Shown: in pieces, positions 15,414 to 24,061 of the stretch
Position numbering within the stretch: position 1 is the first letter of the stretch
Layout: the number at the start of each line of letters is the position of its first letter
NCBI RefSeq assembly: GCF_008042035.1
Contig: NZ_RDBL01000029.1
Span: 441,100-478,621 of the forward strand
Direction: 5' to 3'
DNA: 37,522 bases
Origin: Streptomyces sp. col6
Lineage (GTDB): Bacteria > Actinomycetota > Actinomycetes > Streptomycetales > Streptomycetaceae
Notes under the pieces: generated by a model
Seen by the model: only the letters and a program-made list of their open reading frames with translations
The model's database searches: none
What the model was told of the DNA's origin: nothing
Translations under genes and position numbers: made by a program

Positions 15414-18257
15414 TCAGGGCCGGCCCTCCTCCAGCCCTTCCGCCAGCAGCTCCGCCAGGTGCCGTCCCCGTACGCCGCCCAGCTGGTCCAGCTGGGTCCG
15501 GCAGGAGTAGCCGTCGGCCAGGATCTCCGTGCCGGGGGCCGCGTCCCGGACCGCCGGGAGCAGCCGGTCCTCCGCGCAGGCCACCGAGACGTCCCAGTGG
15601 CCCCGCTCGTAGCCGAAGTTTCCGGCCAGCCCGCAGCAGCCGCCCGCGAGCTCGCCGGTCAGGCCCGCCCGCTCGCGCAGCCGGCGCTCCGCCGCGTCGC
15701 CGAGGACCGCGTGCTGGTGGCAGTGGGTCTGGCCGGTGACCGGGCGGTCCAGGCGCGGGGGCTGCCAGTCGGGGGCGTACGCCTCCAGGTACTGGGCCAG
15801 GGTGTGGACGGAGGCGGCGAAGCGGGCGGCGCGCGGGTCGTCCGGGAGGAGTTCGGGCAGGTCGGTGCGGAGGGTCGCCGCGCAGCTGGGTTCCAGGACG
15901 ATCACCGGATCGCCCAGCGCGCCGCCCAGCCGGTCCAGCGTGCGGCGCATCACCCGGCGCGCCGGGTCGAGCTGCCCGGTGGAGACGTAGGTGAGGCCGC
16001 AGCACAGCCCCCGCCCGGCGGGGAGCACCTGGCGGCCCGCCGCCTCCAGGACCGTCACCGCGGCCCGTCCCACCCCGGGCGTCAGGTACTCGGTGAAGGT
16101 GTCGGGCCACAGCAGGGCCGGCCGGTCGCCGGGGCCGGGCCGGGCGCCCCGGTGCCGGTCGAGCCACCAGGTGAACGTCTCCCGGGCCAGCGGCGGAATC
16201 CCGCGTTCCGGTGCGATGCCCGCCAGCCGCTTGGCGAGGGCGGCGAGCGGGCGGACCCGGGCGAGGGCGTTCAGCGGGCCCGCGAGGGGCGCGGCGAGGC
16301 GGAGCCAGAGCGGCAGCCGGCCCAGCGCGTAGTGGGAGGCGGGGCGCGGCCGCCGGCGGTAGTGGTGGTGCAGGAACTCCGCCTTGTACGTGGCCATGTC
16401 GACGCCCACCGGGCAGTCGCTGCGGCAGCCCTTGCAGGACAGGCAGAGGTCGAGCGCGTCCCGTACCTCCGTGGAGCGCCAGCCGTCCGTGATCAGGCCG
16501 CCCGCGTCCCCGGCCAGCATCTCGTGCAGCAGCCGGGCCCGGCCGCGGGTGGAGTGGGCCTCCTCGCCGGTCGCCCGGAAGGAGGGGCACATCACGGACG
16601 GGCCGGCGGCCGTCTCCGTACGGCACTTGGCGACGCCGACGCAGCGGCGGACGGCGGCGGAGAAGTCGCCGTCGTCGTGCGGGTAGCCGAAGGCCACGTC
16701 GACGGGTTCGCGGGGCAGGACGCCGAAGCGGAGGTTGTCGTCCAGGCGGGCGGGGCGGGCGAGGATGCCCGGGTTCATGCCGCCGTCCGGGTCCCACAGG
16801 TCCTTGAACCGGACGAAGAGGGCGACGAGTTCGTCCCCGTACATCTTCGGGAGCAGTTCGGCGCGGGCCTGGCCGTCGCCGTGCTCGCCGGAGAGCGATC
16901 CGCCGTGCGCGACGACGAGCGCGGCCAGGTCCTCGGAGAAACGGCGGAAGCGGGCCACGCCCTCGCCGGTCAGCAGGTCGAAGTCGATGCGGACGTGGAT
17001 GCAGCCGTCGCCGAAGTGCCCGTAGGGGGTGCCGCGCAGCCCGTGCTGAGCGAGCAGGGCGCGGAAGTCGCGGAGGTAGCCGCCGAGCCGGGCGGGCGGC
17101 ACCGCGCAGTCCTCCCAGCCGGGCCACGCCTCACTGCTGTCCGGCATCCGGGTCGCCGTGCCGGCCGCGTCCTCGCGGATGCGCCACAGGGCCCGCTGCC
17201 CGGCCGGGTCGGTGACGACGGCGGTGTCCACGGCGTCGGCGTAGGCGGCCCGGACGAGGCGTTCGGCGTGCGCGCGGGCCTCGGCCGGGGTGGCCCCGCC
17301 CGTCTCGACGAACAGCCAGGCCCCGCCGCGCGGCAGCCCGGCCGGTTCGCGTACGAGGTCGGCCGCCATGCCCTCCACGGTCAGCGGGTGGTACGGGAGG
17401 AGGCCGGGGGCGGCCTCGGCGGCGGCGGACTCGTCGGCGTATCCGAGGACGGCGAGGGCGCGGGCGGCGGGCGCCTCGACCAGCCGCACGGTCGCCTCCG
17501 TGACGACGCCGAGGGTGCCCTCGCTGCCGCAGAACGCGCGGGCGGGGTCGGGGCCGTTCTCGGGCAGCAGGGCGTCCAGCGCGTAGCCGGAGATGCGGCG
17601 CGGGAGGGCGGGGAAGCCGGTGCGCAGGAGGGCGAGGTGCGCGGCGACCAGTTCGCGGACGCCGGGCGGGCCGGGCGCACCGCGCTCCAGGCGCAGGGTG
17701 TCGCCGCCGTAGCGGGCGACGGTCAGGGCGTGGATGTTGTCGGCGGTGGTGCCCCAGGCGACCGAGTGGGAGCCGCAGGAGTTGTTGCCGATCATGCCGC
17801 CGAGGGTGCAGCGGCTGTGCGTGGAGGGGTCGGGGCCGAAGGTCAGGCCGTGCGGGGCGGCGGCGGCCCGCAGGTCGTCCAGGACGGTCCCGGGCTGCAC
17901 CACCGCCGTACGGGAGGCGGGGTCCAGCTCGACGACGGACCGCAGATGGCGGGTGAGGTCGAGGACGACGCCGGTGCCGGTGGCCTGCCCGGCGATGGAC
18001 GTACCGCCGCCGCGCGGCACGACGGGCACCCCGTGCGCACGGCAGACGGCGAGGGCGGCGGTGATGTCGGCGGCGTCGCGCGGGGCGACGACACCGAGCG
18101 GCACCCGCCGGTAGTTGGACGCGTCCATCGTCGTCAGCGCCCGCGCGGTGGCATCGAAGGCGACCTCGCCGCGCACGGCGGCCCGCAGCTCGCGGACCAG
18201 GGCGTCAGGGGCGGCGGGTGCGCGGGTGCCGGGGTGCGGGGCGGGGCCGGATGCCAT
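15414..18257 (-). CDS. FAD-linked and [4Fe-4S] D-2-hydroxyacid dehydrogenase-like protein
   Basis: A 947-residue fusion. The N-terminal half is a VAO/PCMH FAD domain (VPVVPRGGGTSIAGQATGTGVVLDL; LGGMIGNNSCGSHSVAWG) with the FAD-oxidase C domain (HFGDGCIHVRIDFDLL; GGSLSGEHGDGQAR). The C-terminal half has a CLSCKGCRSDCP cluster motif (Cys605, 608, 611, 615) and two CCG repeats (GLCCGLTYVSTG; GGCCGLAGNFGYERGHWDV). This layout is that of Dld-II/glycolate-oxidase-type quinone-linked dehydrogenases for D-lactate or related 2-hydroxyacids. ATG 18257 is chosen because the extra 16 upstream codons are atypical. It is divergent from the conservon. Confidence 0.9.
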   Translation of the reverse strand: MASGPAPHPGTRAPAAPDALVRELRAAVRGEVAFDATARALTTMDASNYRRVPLGVVAPRDAADITAALAVCRAHGVPVVPRGGGTSIAGQATGTGVVLDLTRHLRSVVELDPASRTAVVQPGTVLDDLRAAAAPHGLTFGPDPSTHSRCTLGGMIGNNSCGSHSVAWGTTADNIHALTVARYGGDTLRLERGAPGPPGVRELVAAHLALLRTGFPALPRRISGYALDALLPENGPDPARAFCGSEGTLGVVTEATVRLVEAPAARALAVLGYADESAAAEAAPGLLPYHPLTVEGMAADLVREPAGLPRGGAWLFVETGGATPAEARAHAERLVRAAYADAVDTAVVTDPAGQRALWRIREDAAGTATRMPDSSEAWPGWEDCAVPPARLGGYLRDFRALLAQHGLRGTPYGHFGDGCIHVRIDFDLLTGEGVARFRRFSEDLAALVVAHGGSLSGEHGDGQARAELLPKMYGDELVALFVRFKDLWDPDGGMNPGILARPARLDDNLRFGVLPREPVDVAFGYPHDDGDFSAAVRRCVGVAKCRTETAAGPSVMCPSFRATGEEAHSTRGRARLLHEMLAGDAGGLITDGWRSTEVRDALDLCLSCKGCRSDCPVGVDMATYKAEFLHHHYRRRPRPASHYALGRLPLWLRLAAPLAGPLNALARVRPLAALAKRLAGIAPERGIPPLARETFTWWLDRHRGARPGPGDRPALLWPDTFTEYLTPGVGRAAVTVLEAAGRQVLPAGRGLCCGLTYVSTGQLDPARRVMRRTLDRLGGALGDPVIVLEPSCAATLRTDLPELLPDDPRAARFAASVHTLAQYLEAYAPDWQPPRLDRPVTGQTHCHQHAVLGDAAERRLRERAGLTGELAGGCCGLAGNFGYERGHWDVSVACAEDRLLPAVRDAAPGTEILADGYSCRTQLDQLGGVRGRHLAELLAEGLEEGRP

Positions 18258-18428
18258 CCGTCCAGGATGCCGTCGAAGATCGCCGGACGCGGGGCAACAC
18301 GACATTATTCAGTCGGAATTTGACAGGTTGAAAACACAAACAGAACAGAGGTCACCACAAGTTCTTCCCAAACAGTTAGTCAATTCTCATATAGTGACGG
18401 GGACTTATCTGGGAATCAGCTGTTCCAG
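18258..18428. promoter_or_regulatory. AT-rich divergent promoter region for the conservon
   Basis: This 171-base gap is the most AT-rich stretch of the window. On the plus strand there is a perfect TTGACA (18320-18325) with a poor -10, and a good -10 TATAGT (18390-18395) with a poor -35, about 30-50 bases before cvnA. On the minus strand TTCAAC, a 17-base spacer and AATAAT could drive the FAD-dehydrogenase gene. These assignments are by eye. Confidence 0.45.
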
Positions 18429-20051
18429 TTGTCTCGCTTGTCTCTGGTGCCACGCTCGTCCGAACCGTCCCGTCCGCCACCGTCCGCCCCCGAGGACTCC
18501 GCTTTGCGCCCATCGACCCGGCCGACCGCACTGGCCCTTCTGGTCACGGTGGCCCTCACCGCACCCCTGTGCGTGTGGGCGACCCTCGCCGCACCCGAAT
18601 CGGCCGGGACCGCGGTGGCCTGGGGCTCCGGTGGAGCCGCCGTGCTGCTCGCCGCCGCCGTCGCCACCGCCGTCCACGCCCGCACTGCGGTCCGCCGGCT
18701 CCGGGAGGCGAACGCCGCCGAGAGCGGACGGTTCACCGCGGAGGTCTCCCGGATGGTGTCCGCCTCCGCCGCCGAGGCGCAGCGGTTCACCGCCGAGAGC
18801 GCCCGCGTGAAGGCCGCCGCGACCGCCGAGGCGGCGAGGGCCAAGGAGGAGGCCGAGGCCGGCACCGCCCGCCTCACCGCCGAGAACGCCCGGCTGCGGG
18901 CCCGCGCCTCGCGCGCCGAGACCGAGCGCTCCGCCGCCCTCACCGCCTGCGCCAACGCGGCCGGCCGGATGCAGGCCCTGTCCACGAGCATGCTCGCCGA
19001 CCTGCGCGAGATGGAGCACCGGCACACCTCCGAGGACGTCCTGGGCGATCTGCTGCACCTGGACCACCGCACCGCCCAGGCCGGCCGCCTCGCCGACTCC
19101 ATCGCCGTGCTCACCGGCGCCCGCTCCGGCCGGCGCTGGGCCAAGCCCATCGTCATGGAGTCCGTGCTGCGCGGCGCGATGGGCCGGATCAGCGGCTACC
19201 AGCGCGTCCGGCTCCACTCCACCAGCGACGTCGCCGTCGCCGGACACGCGGCCGAGGGCGTCATGCACGCCCTGGCCGAACTCCTCGACAACGCCGCGAA
19301 CTTCTCGCCGCCCACCGCCGAGGTCCATGTGTACGTGGAGGAGGTCCCGGCCGGGATCGTCGTCACCGTCGAGGACAGCGGCCTGGTCATGAGCGATGTG
19401 CAGCTGCGCCGGGCCGAGCGCGCGGTCGCCACCGACGACAACGGCCTCACCGGCCTGACCGGCACCCGGCTCGGGCTCGCCGTCGTCGGCCGGCTGGCCC
19501 GCAAGCACGGCCTGACCGTCTCGTTCCGGCCCTCCGCGCGCGGCGGCACGGGCGCCCTGATGATGCTCCCGCAGGAGATCATCACCCGCGCCCCGGCCCG
19601 CACGGCCCCGGCCGTCGCGTCCGACGAGCCCGAGCCCGTCCACACCTCGGGCGCCGACCCGGCCGACCGCCGCCCCGGCCCGGCCGCTCAGCCCGACCCG
19701 GCCGACCGCCACGTCACCCCGGCCGCCGCCGCACCGCCCGCCCAGGCCGACCGCCTCGCGGCCCCCGCCCAGGAGCCCATGCGCTCCGACTCGGCATCGG
19801 AGACCACCGGCAACCTCCCCCGCTTCGGCGAGAGCGGCCTGCCCCGGCGTTCGCGCGGGCGCACCCTGGCCGCCGCCGAGGCCAGGGCGCGGGCCTCGGC
19901 CCCCGCCGACGACACGGGGAGCGCCGAAGCGGCGGACGGCTCCGCAGCCGCCGCCCCGGCAACCGATCCCAAGGCGCGGGCGGCCCGCTTCAGCAGCTTC
20001 CGCAACGCCGTACGCCCCGACTCCCCACACCCGGAAGGCAACTCCCGATGA
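18429..20051 (+). CDS. cvnA: Conservon sensor kinase-like protein CvnA
   Basis: About 540 residues (TTG 18429; GTG 18447 is an alternative, and neither has a strong ribosome site). Two membrane helices (about 33-53 and 61-83) are followed by a long Ala/Glu-rich coiled coil (about 85-170), a degenerate dimerisation segment LLHLDHRTAQAGRLADSIAVLTG (His213) and a HATPase_c domain with N-box ALAELLDNAANFSPP (Glu284, Asn288), VEDSGLVM and TGTRLGLAVVGRLARKHG. From about 380 on it is Pro/Ala-rich and probably disordered. It lacks the large extracellular sensor of longer CvnA proteins. Its TGA overlaps cvnB. Conservons are proposed to form membrane-linked GTPase signalling complexes. Confidence 0.88.
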   Translation: MSRLSLVPRSSEPSRPPPSAPEDSALRPSTRPTALALLVTVALTAPLCVWATLAAPESAGTAVAWGSGGAAVLLAAAVATAVHARTAVRRLREANAAESGRFTAEVSRMVSASAAEAQRFTAESARVKAAATAEAARAKEEAEAGTARLTAENARLRARASRAETERSAALTACANAAGRMQALSTSMLADLREMEHRHTSEDVLGDLLHLDHRTAQAGRLADSIAVLTGARSGRRWAKPIVMESVLRGAMGRISGYQRVRLHSTSDVAVAGHAAEGVMHALAELLDNAANFSPPTAEVHVYVEEVPAGIVVTVEDSGLVMSDVQLRRAERAVATDDNGLTGLTGTRLGLAVVGRLARKHGLTVSFRPSARGGTGALMMLPQEIITRAPARTAPAVASDEPEPVHTSGADPADRRPGPAAQPDPADRHVTPAAAAPPAQADRLAAPAQEPMRSDSASETTGNLPRFGESGLPRRSRGRTLAAAEARARASAPADDTGSAEAADGSAAAAPATDPKARAARFSSFRNAVRPDSPHPEGNSR

Positions 20052-20482
20052 GCGCGACCACCGACGAGAAGCTCAACTGGCTGCTGGAGGGGCTCCTCGA
20101 ACGGACCCCCGGCACCCGTCACGCCCTCGTGCTGTCCAGGGACGGCCTCAAGCTGTGCCGCACACCCGAGCTCTCCGTCGACCAGGCGGACCAGCTGGCC
20201 GCGATCTCCGCCGGCATCCAGAGCCTGTCCCACGGCGCGTCCGTGGAGTTCGGCAACGGCAGCGGCGGCGTCCGCTCCGCCATGGCCGAGTTCTACGGCG
20301 GCATCCTGTTCATCGTGGAGGCGGGCGCGGGCGCCCATCTCGCGGTCGTCGCCGCCGAGAGCGCCGACGTGGGCCTGGTCGGCCACAACATGAGCGAGCT
20401 CGTCGAACAGCTCGGCGAGCACCTGGTCGCCCCGCCCCGCGAACCCGCCGAGGCCGCCGCCGGCCGGGGCACGGCCGTATGA
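20048..20482 (+). CDS. cvnB: Conservon roadblock/LC7 protein CvnB
   Basis: A 144-residue Roadblock/LC7-domain protein (LNWLLEGLLERTPGTRHALVLSRDGLKL; later HLAVVAAESADVGLVGHNMSELVEQLGEHL). In conservons it partners the small GTPase CvnD, like MglB with MglA, and may act as a GAP or scaffold (family inference). ATG 20048 overlaps the cvnA stop (ATGA). The C-terminal tail is Ala/Pro-rich. Confidence 0.92.
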   Translation: MSATTDEKLNWLLEGLLERTPGTRHALVLSRDGLKLCRTPELSVDQADQLAAISAGIQSLSHGASVEFGNGSGGVRSAMAEFYGGILFIVEAGAGAHLAVVAAESADVGLVGHNMSELVEQLGEHLVAPPREPAEAAAGRGTAV

Positions 20483-20844
20483 CGCCGCGCCCACGACCCG
20501 GCAGGGACGAGGACCCCGACCGGCTCTACACCCTCACCGGTGGCCGCACCCGGTCCGACTCCGCCGCCTTCGACCTGGTCACGCTGGTGGTCTCCGAGTG
20601 CGAGCCGGCCCCCGGCATGCAGTCGGAGCACGTGGCGATCCTGCGGATGTGCGAACGGCCCACCGCCGTCGTCGAGATCGCCGCCACCCTCGACCTGCCC
20701 GTCAGCATCGTGCGCATCCTGCTGTGCGATCTGCTCGACACCGGCCGGATCAGCGCCCGCCACCCGCGTACCGCACGCGTATCGGACCGGCTTCCGGCCC
20801 CCGACATCCTGGAACAGGTGCTCGTTGGACTCCGCAACCTCTGA
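20479..20844 (+). CDS. cvnC: Conservon DUF742 protein CvnC
   Basis: A 121-residue DUF742 protein with the typical RLYTLTGGRTRSD N-terminal motif and a winged-helix-like C-terminal part (LRMCERPTAVVEIAATLDLPVSIVRILLCDLLDTGRI). It begins at ATG 20479, overlapping the cvnB stop. Its own stop lies 20 bases inside cvnD. In S. coelicolor cvn9 the homologous protein is part of the complex with CvnA, B and D. Confidence 0.92.
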   Translation: MTPRPRPGRDEDPDRLYTLTGGRTRSDSAAFDLVTLVVSECEPAPGMQSEHVAILRMCERPTAVVEIAATLDLPVSIVRILLCDLLDTGRISARHPRTARVSDRLPAPDILEQVLVGLRNL

Positions 20845-21487
20845 CCGTGCCGCCCTGCAGGCGACGGCCGACAACGGACTGAAGATAGTCGTGGTCGGCG
20901 GCTTCGGGGTCGGCAAGACCACCATGGTCCGATCCGTGAGCGAGATCCGTCCGCTCAACACGGAGGAGACGATGACCCGCGCGGGCGAGGTGGTCGACCA
21001 CCTCGACGGCGTGCGGTCCAAGACGTCCACCACGGTCGCCTTCGACTTCGGCCGGATCAGCCTCGACGAACGCTCGGTGCTGTACCTGTTCGGCGCGCCC
21101 GGCCAGGAGCGCTTCTGGTTCCTGTGGGACCGGCTGTTCTCCGGCACCCTGGGCGCCGTCGTCCTCGTCGACACCCGGCGCCTCGCCGACTCCTGGTACG
21201 CCATTGACCGGCTGGAGCACCACGGCACACCGTTCATCGTCGCGTGCAACGACTTCGGCGGCCCGCTCCACACCGAGCAGCAGATCCGGGAGGCGCTCGA
21301 CATCTCCGCGGACGTCCCGCTCGTGGAGTGCGACGCGCGCGACCGGTCCTCCAGCAAGTACGTGCTGATCACGCTGGTCGAGCACCTGCACCGCCTCTCG
21401 GCGGCCCGTACGGGGAACACCCCCGCGCCCGCCGAAGGCGCCCCCGCCCTGACCCCGGAGCCCACCCCCCCGGAGCCCACCCCGTGA
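20825..21487 (+). CDS. cvnD: Conservon small GTPase CvnD
   Basis: A 220-residue Ras-like GTPase. The P-loop is GGFGVGKTT (residues 25-33), the switch-I Thr lies in TSTTVAFDFGRI, switch II is FGAPGQERF (residues 89-97) and the base-recognition motif is degenerate, CND (141-143) in place of NKxD. TTG 20825 gives MDSATSDRAALQATADNGLK, the usual start for the family, and overlaps cvnC by 20 bases. The C-terminal tail is Pro/Ala-rich. Its stop overlaps the first P450 gene (GTGA). Confidence 0.92.
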   Translation: MDSATSDRAALQATADNGLKIVVVGGFGVGKTTMVRSVSEIRPLNTEETMTRAGEVVDHLDGVRSKTSTTVAFDFGRISLDERSVLYLFGAPGQERFWFLWDRLFSGTLGAVVLVDTRRLADSWYAIDRLEHHGTPFIVACNDFGGPLHTEQQIREALDISADVPLVECDARDRSSSKYVLITLVEHLHRLSAARTGNTPAPAEGAPALTPEPTPPEPTP

Positions 21488-22725
21488 CCCAGTGCCCCCA
21501 CGCGGCGGCCGCCGGAGCCGTACCGCTGTCCGGCCCCCGCTTCCAGGCCGAACCGGCGCAGCTGTACCGGGAGATCAGGCGCGATCACGGGCCGGTCGCC
21601 CCGATCACGCTGCCCGGCGACATCCCCGCCTGGCTCGTCCTCGGCTACCGCGAGCTGCACCAGGTCACCGGCGACGCGGCCCTCTTCAGCCGCGACTCGC
21701 AGCTGTGGAACCAGTGGGACGCGATCCCCGAGAACTGGCCGCTGATGCCGATGATCAGCCGGACCCAGCCGTCGATCCTCTACACGGTCGGCGAACGCCA
21801 CAGCCGCCGCGCCGCCGTGATCTGCGACGCGCTGGAGGCCACGAACCCCTTCGAACTCCGCAAGAGCACCGAGGAGTTCGCGGACGAGCTGATCGACGCG
21901 TTCTGCGCGGCCGGTTCGACCGACCTGATCGCCGACTACGCGATGCTGCTTCCCGTACGGGTCATGGCGAAGCTCTACGGGTTCTCCGACGACAAGGGCC
22001 CCGCCCTCGTCACCGCGATGAACGACATGATCAACGGCGGGCCCACCGCGCTGGCCGGCCAGCGGCACATCGCCACCTCCGTGTACGCGCTGCTGGCCGA
22101 GCGGCGCGCGGAGCCCGGCGACGACGTCGCGTCCCGGATGCTCTCCAACACCGCCGGGTTCACGGACGAGGACGTGGCCCGGGACCTCATGGTGATGATG
22201 GCCGCCGGGCACCAGCCGACCGCCGACTGGATCGGCAACTCGCTGCGCCTGATGCTCACCGACGACCGCTTCGCCGCCTCGCTCTCCGGCGGCCGGCACA
22301 GCGTCGGCGAGGCCATGAACGAGGTGCTGTGGGAGGACACCCCCAGCCAGAACATCGCCGGGCGCTGGGCGGCCCGCGACACCCACCTGGGCGGCCGCCA
22401 CATCAAGGCCGGCGACCTGCTCGTGCTCTCCCTCGCCGGGGCCAACGCCGACCCCCAGGTGCGGACCGACGGCTCCACGCTCACCGGCGGCAACAACGCG
22501 TTCTTCTCCTTCAGCCACGGTGACCACCGCTGCCCGTTCCCGGCGCAGGAGACCGCCGAGGTCATCGCCCGTACGGCCATCGAGGTCATCCTCGACCGGC
22601 TGCCCGACGTCGACCTCGCCGTCCCCGCCGAGCAGTTGACCCGGCGCCCCTCCCCCTGGCTGCGCGGCCTGACCGACCTGCCCGTGAGCTTCACGCCCAC
22701 CCCCGCACTTGGAGGCCCCCGATGA
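21484..22725 (+). CDS. CYP157-like cytochrome P450 lacking ExxR
   Basis: A 413-residue P450-fold protein with a haem-ligand motif FSHGDHRCPFPAQE (Cys350; the usual Gly two residues later is Phe). The K-helix position reads EVLW (Glu280, Trp283) instead of ExxR, and the I-helix reads AAGHQPTADW instead of AGxETT. CYP157 enzymes of conservons are the known P450 family without ExxR, so this is the expected assignment. GTG 21484 overlaps the cvnD stop and ATG 22722 of the next P450 overlaps its own stop. Missing catalytic motifs suggest altered oxygen chemistry or a sensing role (inference). Confidence 0.88.
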   Translation: MTQCPHAAAAGAVPLSGPRFQAEPAQLYREIRRDHGPVAPITLPGDIPAWLVLGYRELHQVTGDAALFSRDSQLWNQWDAIPENWPLMPMISRTQPSILYTVGERHSRRAAVICDALEATNPFELRKSTEEFADELIDAFCAAGSTDLIADYAMLLPVRVMAKLYGFSDDKGPALVTAMNDMINGGPTALAGQRHIATSVYALLAERRAEPGDDVASRMLSNTAGFTDEDVARDLMVMMAAGHQPTADWIGNSLRLMLTDDRFAASLSGGRHSVGEAMNEVLWEDTPSQNIAGRWAARDTHLGGRHIKAGDLLVLSLAGANADPQVRTDGSTLTGGNNAFFSFSHGDHRCPFPAQETAEVIARTAIEVILDRLPDVDLAVPAEQLTRRPSPWLRGLTDLPVSFTPTPALGGPR

Positions 22726-23957
22726 CCGCCACCACCCCCGAGCAGGACACCGGCCGCATCGTCCTCGACCCCCTTGTCTCCGACCTCGCGGGCGAGAGCG
22801 CGCGGCTGTACGCGGCCGGGCCGCTGGCCCGGGTCGAGCTGCCGGGCGGGGTGCCCGTCTACACGGTCACCCACTACGCCGAGGCGAAGGCGCTGCTCAC
22901 CGACAGCCGCCTGGTCAAGGACATCAACGTGTGGGGCGCCTGGCAGCGCGGCGAGATCCCGCCCGACTGGCCGCTGATCGGCCTGGTCAACCCGGGCCGC
23001 ACCATGCTCACGGCCGACGGCGCCGAGCACCGCAGGCTGCGCGGCCTGGTCGCGCAGGCGCTCACCGTGCGGCGGGTGGAGCGGCTGCGCGAGGGCATCG
23101 AGGCGCGGACGGAGGTGCTGCTGGACCGCCTGGAGGAGCACACGGCGGGCGACATGGTCGACCTGAAGGCGGAGTTCGCGTACCCGCTGCCGATGAACGT
23201 CATCAGCGAGCTGATGGGCATCGACTCGGCGGACCTGCCCCGGATGAAGGAACTCTTCGACAAGTTCTTCTCCAACATGACGCCCCGCGCCGAGGTGCCG
23301 CGGATGATGGCGGACATCCACGCGCTGTTCTCGCGCATCCTGGACGAGAAGAAGGCGTCCCCGGCCGACGACCTGACCGGGGCGCTGCTCGTGGCGTCCG
23401 AGGACGGGGACCACCTCACCGACGAGGAGATCCTCAACACCCTCAAGCTGATCATCGCGGCCGGCCACGAGACGACGATCAGCCTCATCGTGAACGCCGT
23501 GGTCGCCCTGGAGAGCCACCCGGAGCAGCGGCGCGCGGTGCTGGCCGGCGAGGTGGGCTGGGACGCGGTGATCGAGGAGACGCTGCGCTGGTCGGCACCG
23601 ACCTCGCACATCCTCATCCGGTTCGCGACGGAGGACATCACGGTCGGCGACCGGGTGCTGCCGAAGGGCGAGGGCGTCATGACCTCGTTCGCGGCCATCG
23701 CGCACGACGAGGACCAGTGGGGTGAGACGGCGACGGAGTTCGACGTCACCCGCTCCCCCAACCGCCACATCTCCTTCGGTCACGGCCCGCACGTCTGCCC
23801 CGGCGCCGCGCTGTCCCGCCTGGAGGCGGCGGTCGCGCTGCCCGCACTGTACGCCCGCTTCCCGGACCTGTCGCTGGCCGTCCCGGCCGCGGAGCTGCGC
23901 AACAAGCCGATCGTCACGCAGAACGACCTCTACGAACTCCCGGTCACGCTGCGCTGA
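22722..23957 (+). CDS. CYP154-like cytochrome P450
   Basis: A 411-residue class I bacterial P450 with all canonical motifs: I-helix AAGHETTISLIVNAV, K-helix ETLR (Glu286 to Arg289), haem loop FGHGPHVCPGAALSRLEAAV with Cys359 as thiolate ligand. It needs ferredoxin and reductase partners, which are not in this window. CYP154 members have been shown to hydroxylate steroids and other bulky substrates, but the natural substrate here is unknown. The start overlaps the CYP157-like gene (ATGA). It is the last conservon gene; the next 104 bases hold the serC promoter. Confidence 0.9.
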   Translation: MTATTPEQDTGRIVLDPLVSDLAGESARLYAAGPLARVELPGGVPVYTVTHYAEAKALLTDSRLVKDINVWGAWQRGEIPPDWPLIGLVNPGRTMLTADGAEHRRLRGLVAQALTVRRVERLREGIEARTEVLLDRLEEHTAGDMVDLKAEFAYPLPMNVISELMGIDSADLPRMKELFDKFFSNMTPRAEVPRMMADIHALFSRILDEKKASPADDLTGALLVASEDGDHLTDEEILNTLKLIIAAGHETTISLIVNAVVALESHPEQRRAVLAGEVGWDAVIEETLRWSAPTSHILIRFATEDITVGDRVLPKGEGVMTSFAAIAHDEDQWGETATEFDVTRSPNRHISFGHGPHVCPGAALSRLEAAVALPALYARFPDLSLAVPAAELRNKPIVTQNDLYELPVTLR

Positions 23958-24027
23958 CACCGTACGTACGGATGTTCCTCCGACGACCACGAGTCGGAAC
24001 CCCTGTCTCATCGGACGGACAGGGTGC

Positions 24028-24061
24028 GTAGCCGCAGCGGCGAGCGGCTACGCTCCGACTC
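24028..24061 (+). promoter_or_regulatory. serC leaderless-type promoter with overlapping dyad
   Basis: TACGCT at 24049-24054 lies 7 bases before the GTG start, the spacing of a leaderless transcript, and no Shine-Dalgarno is present. A perfect 8-base inverted repeat, GTAGCCGC (24028-24035) and GCGGCTAC (24044-24051), overlaps the box and may be an operator. No good -35 is visible. Confidence 0.5.
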
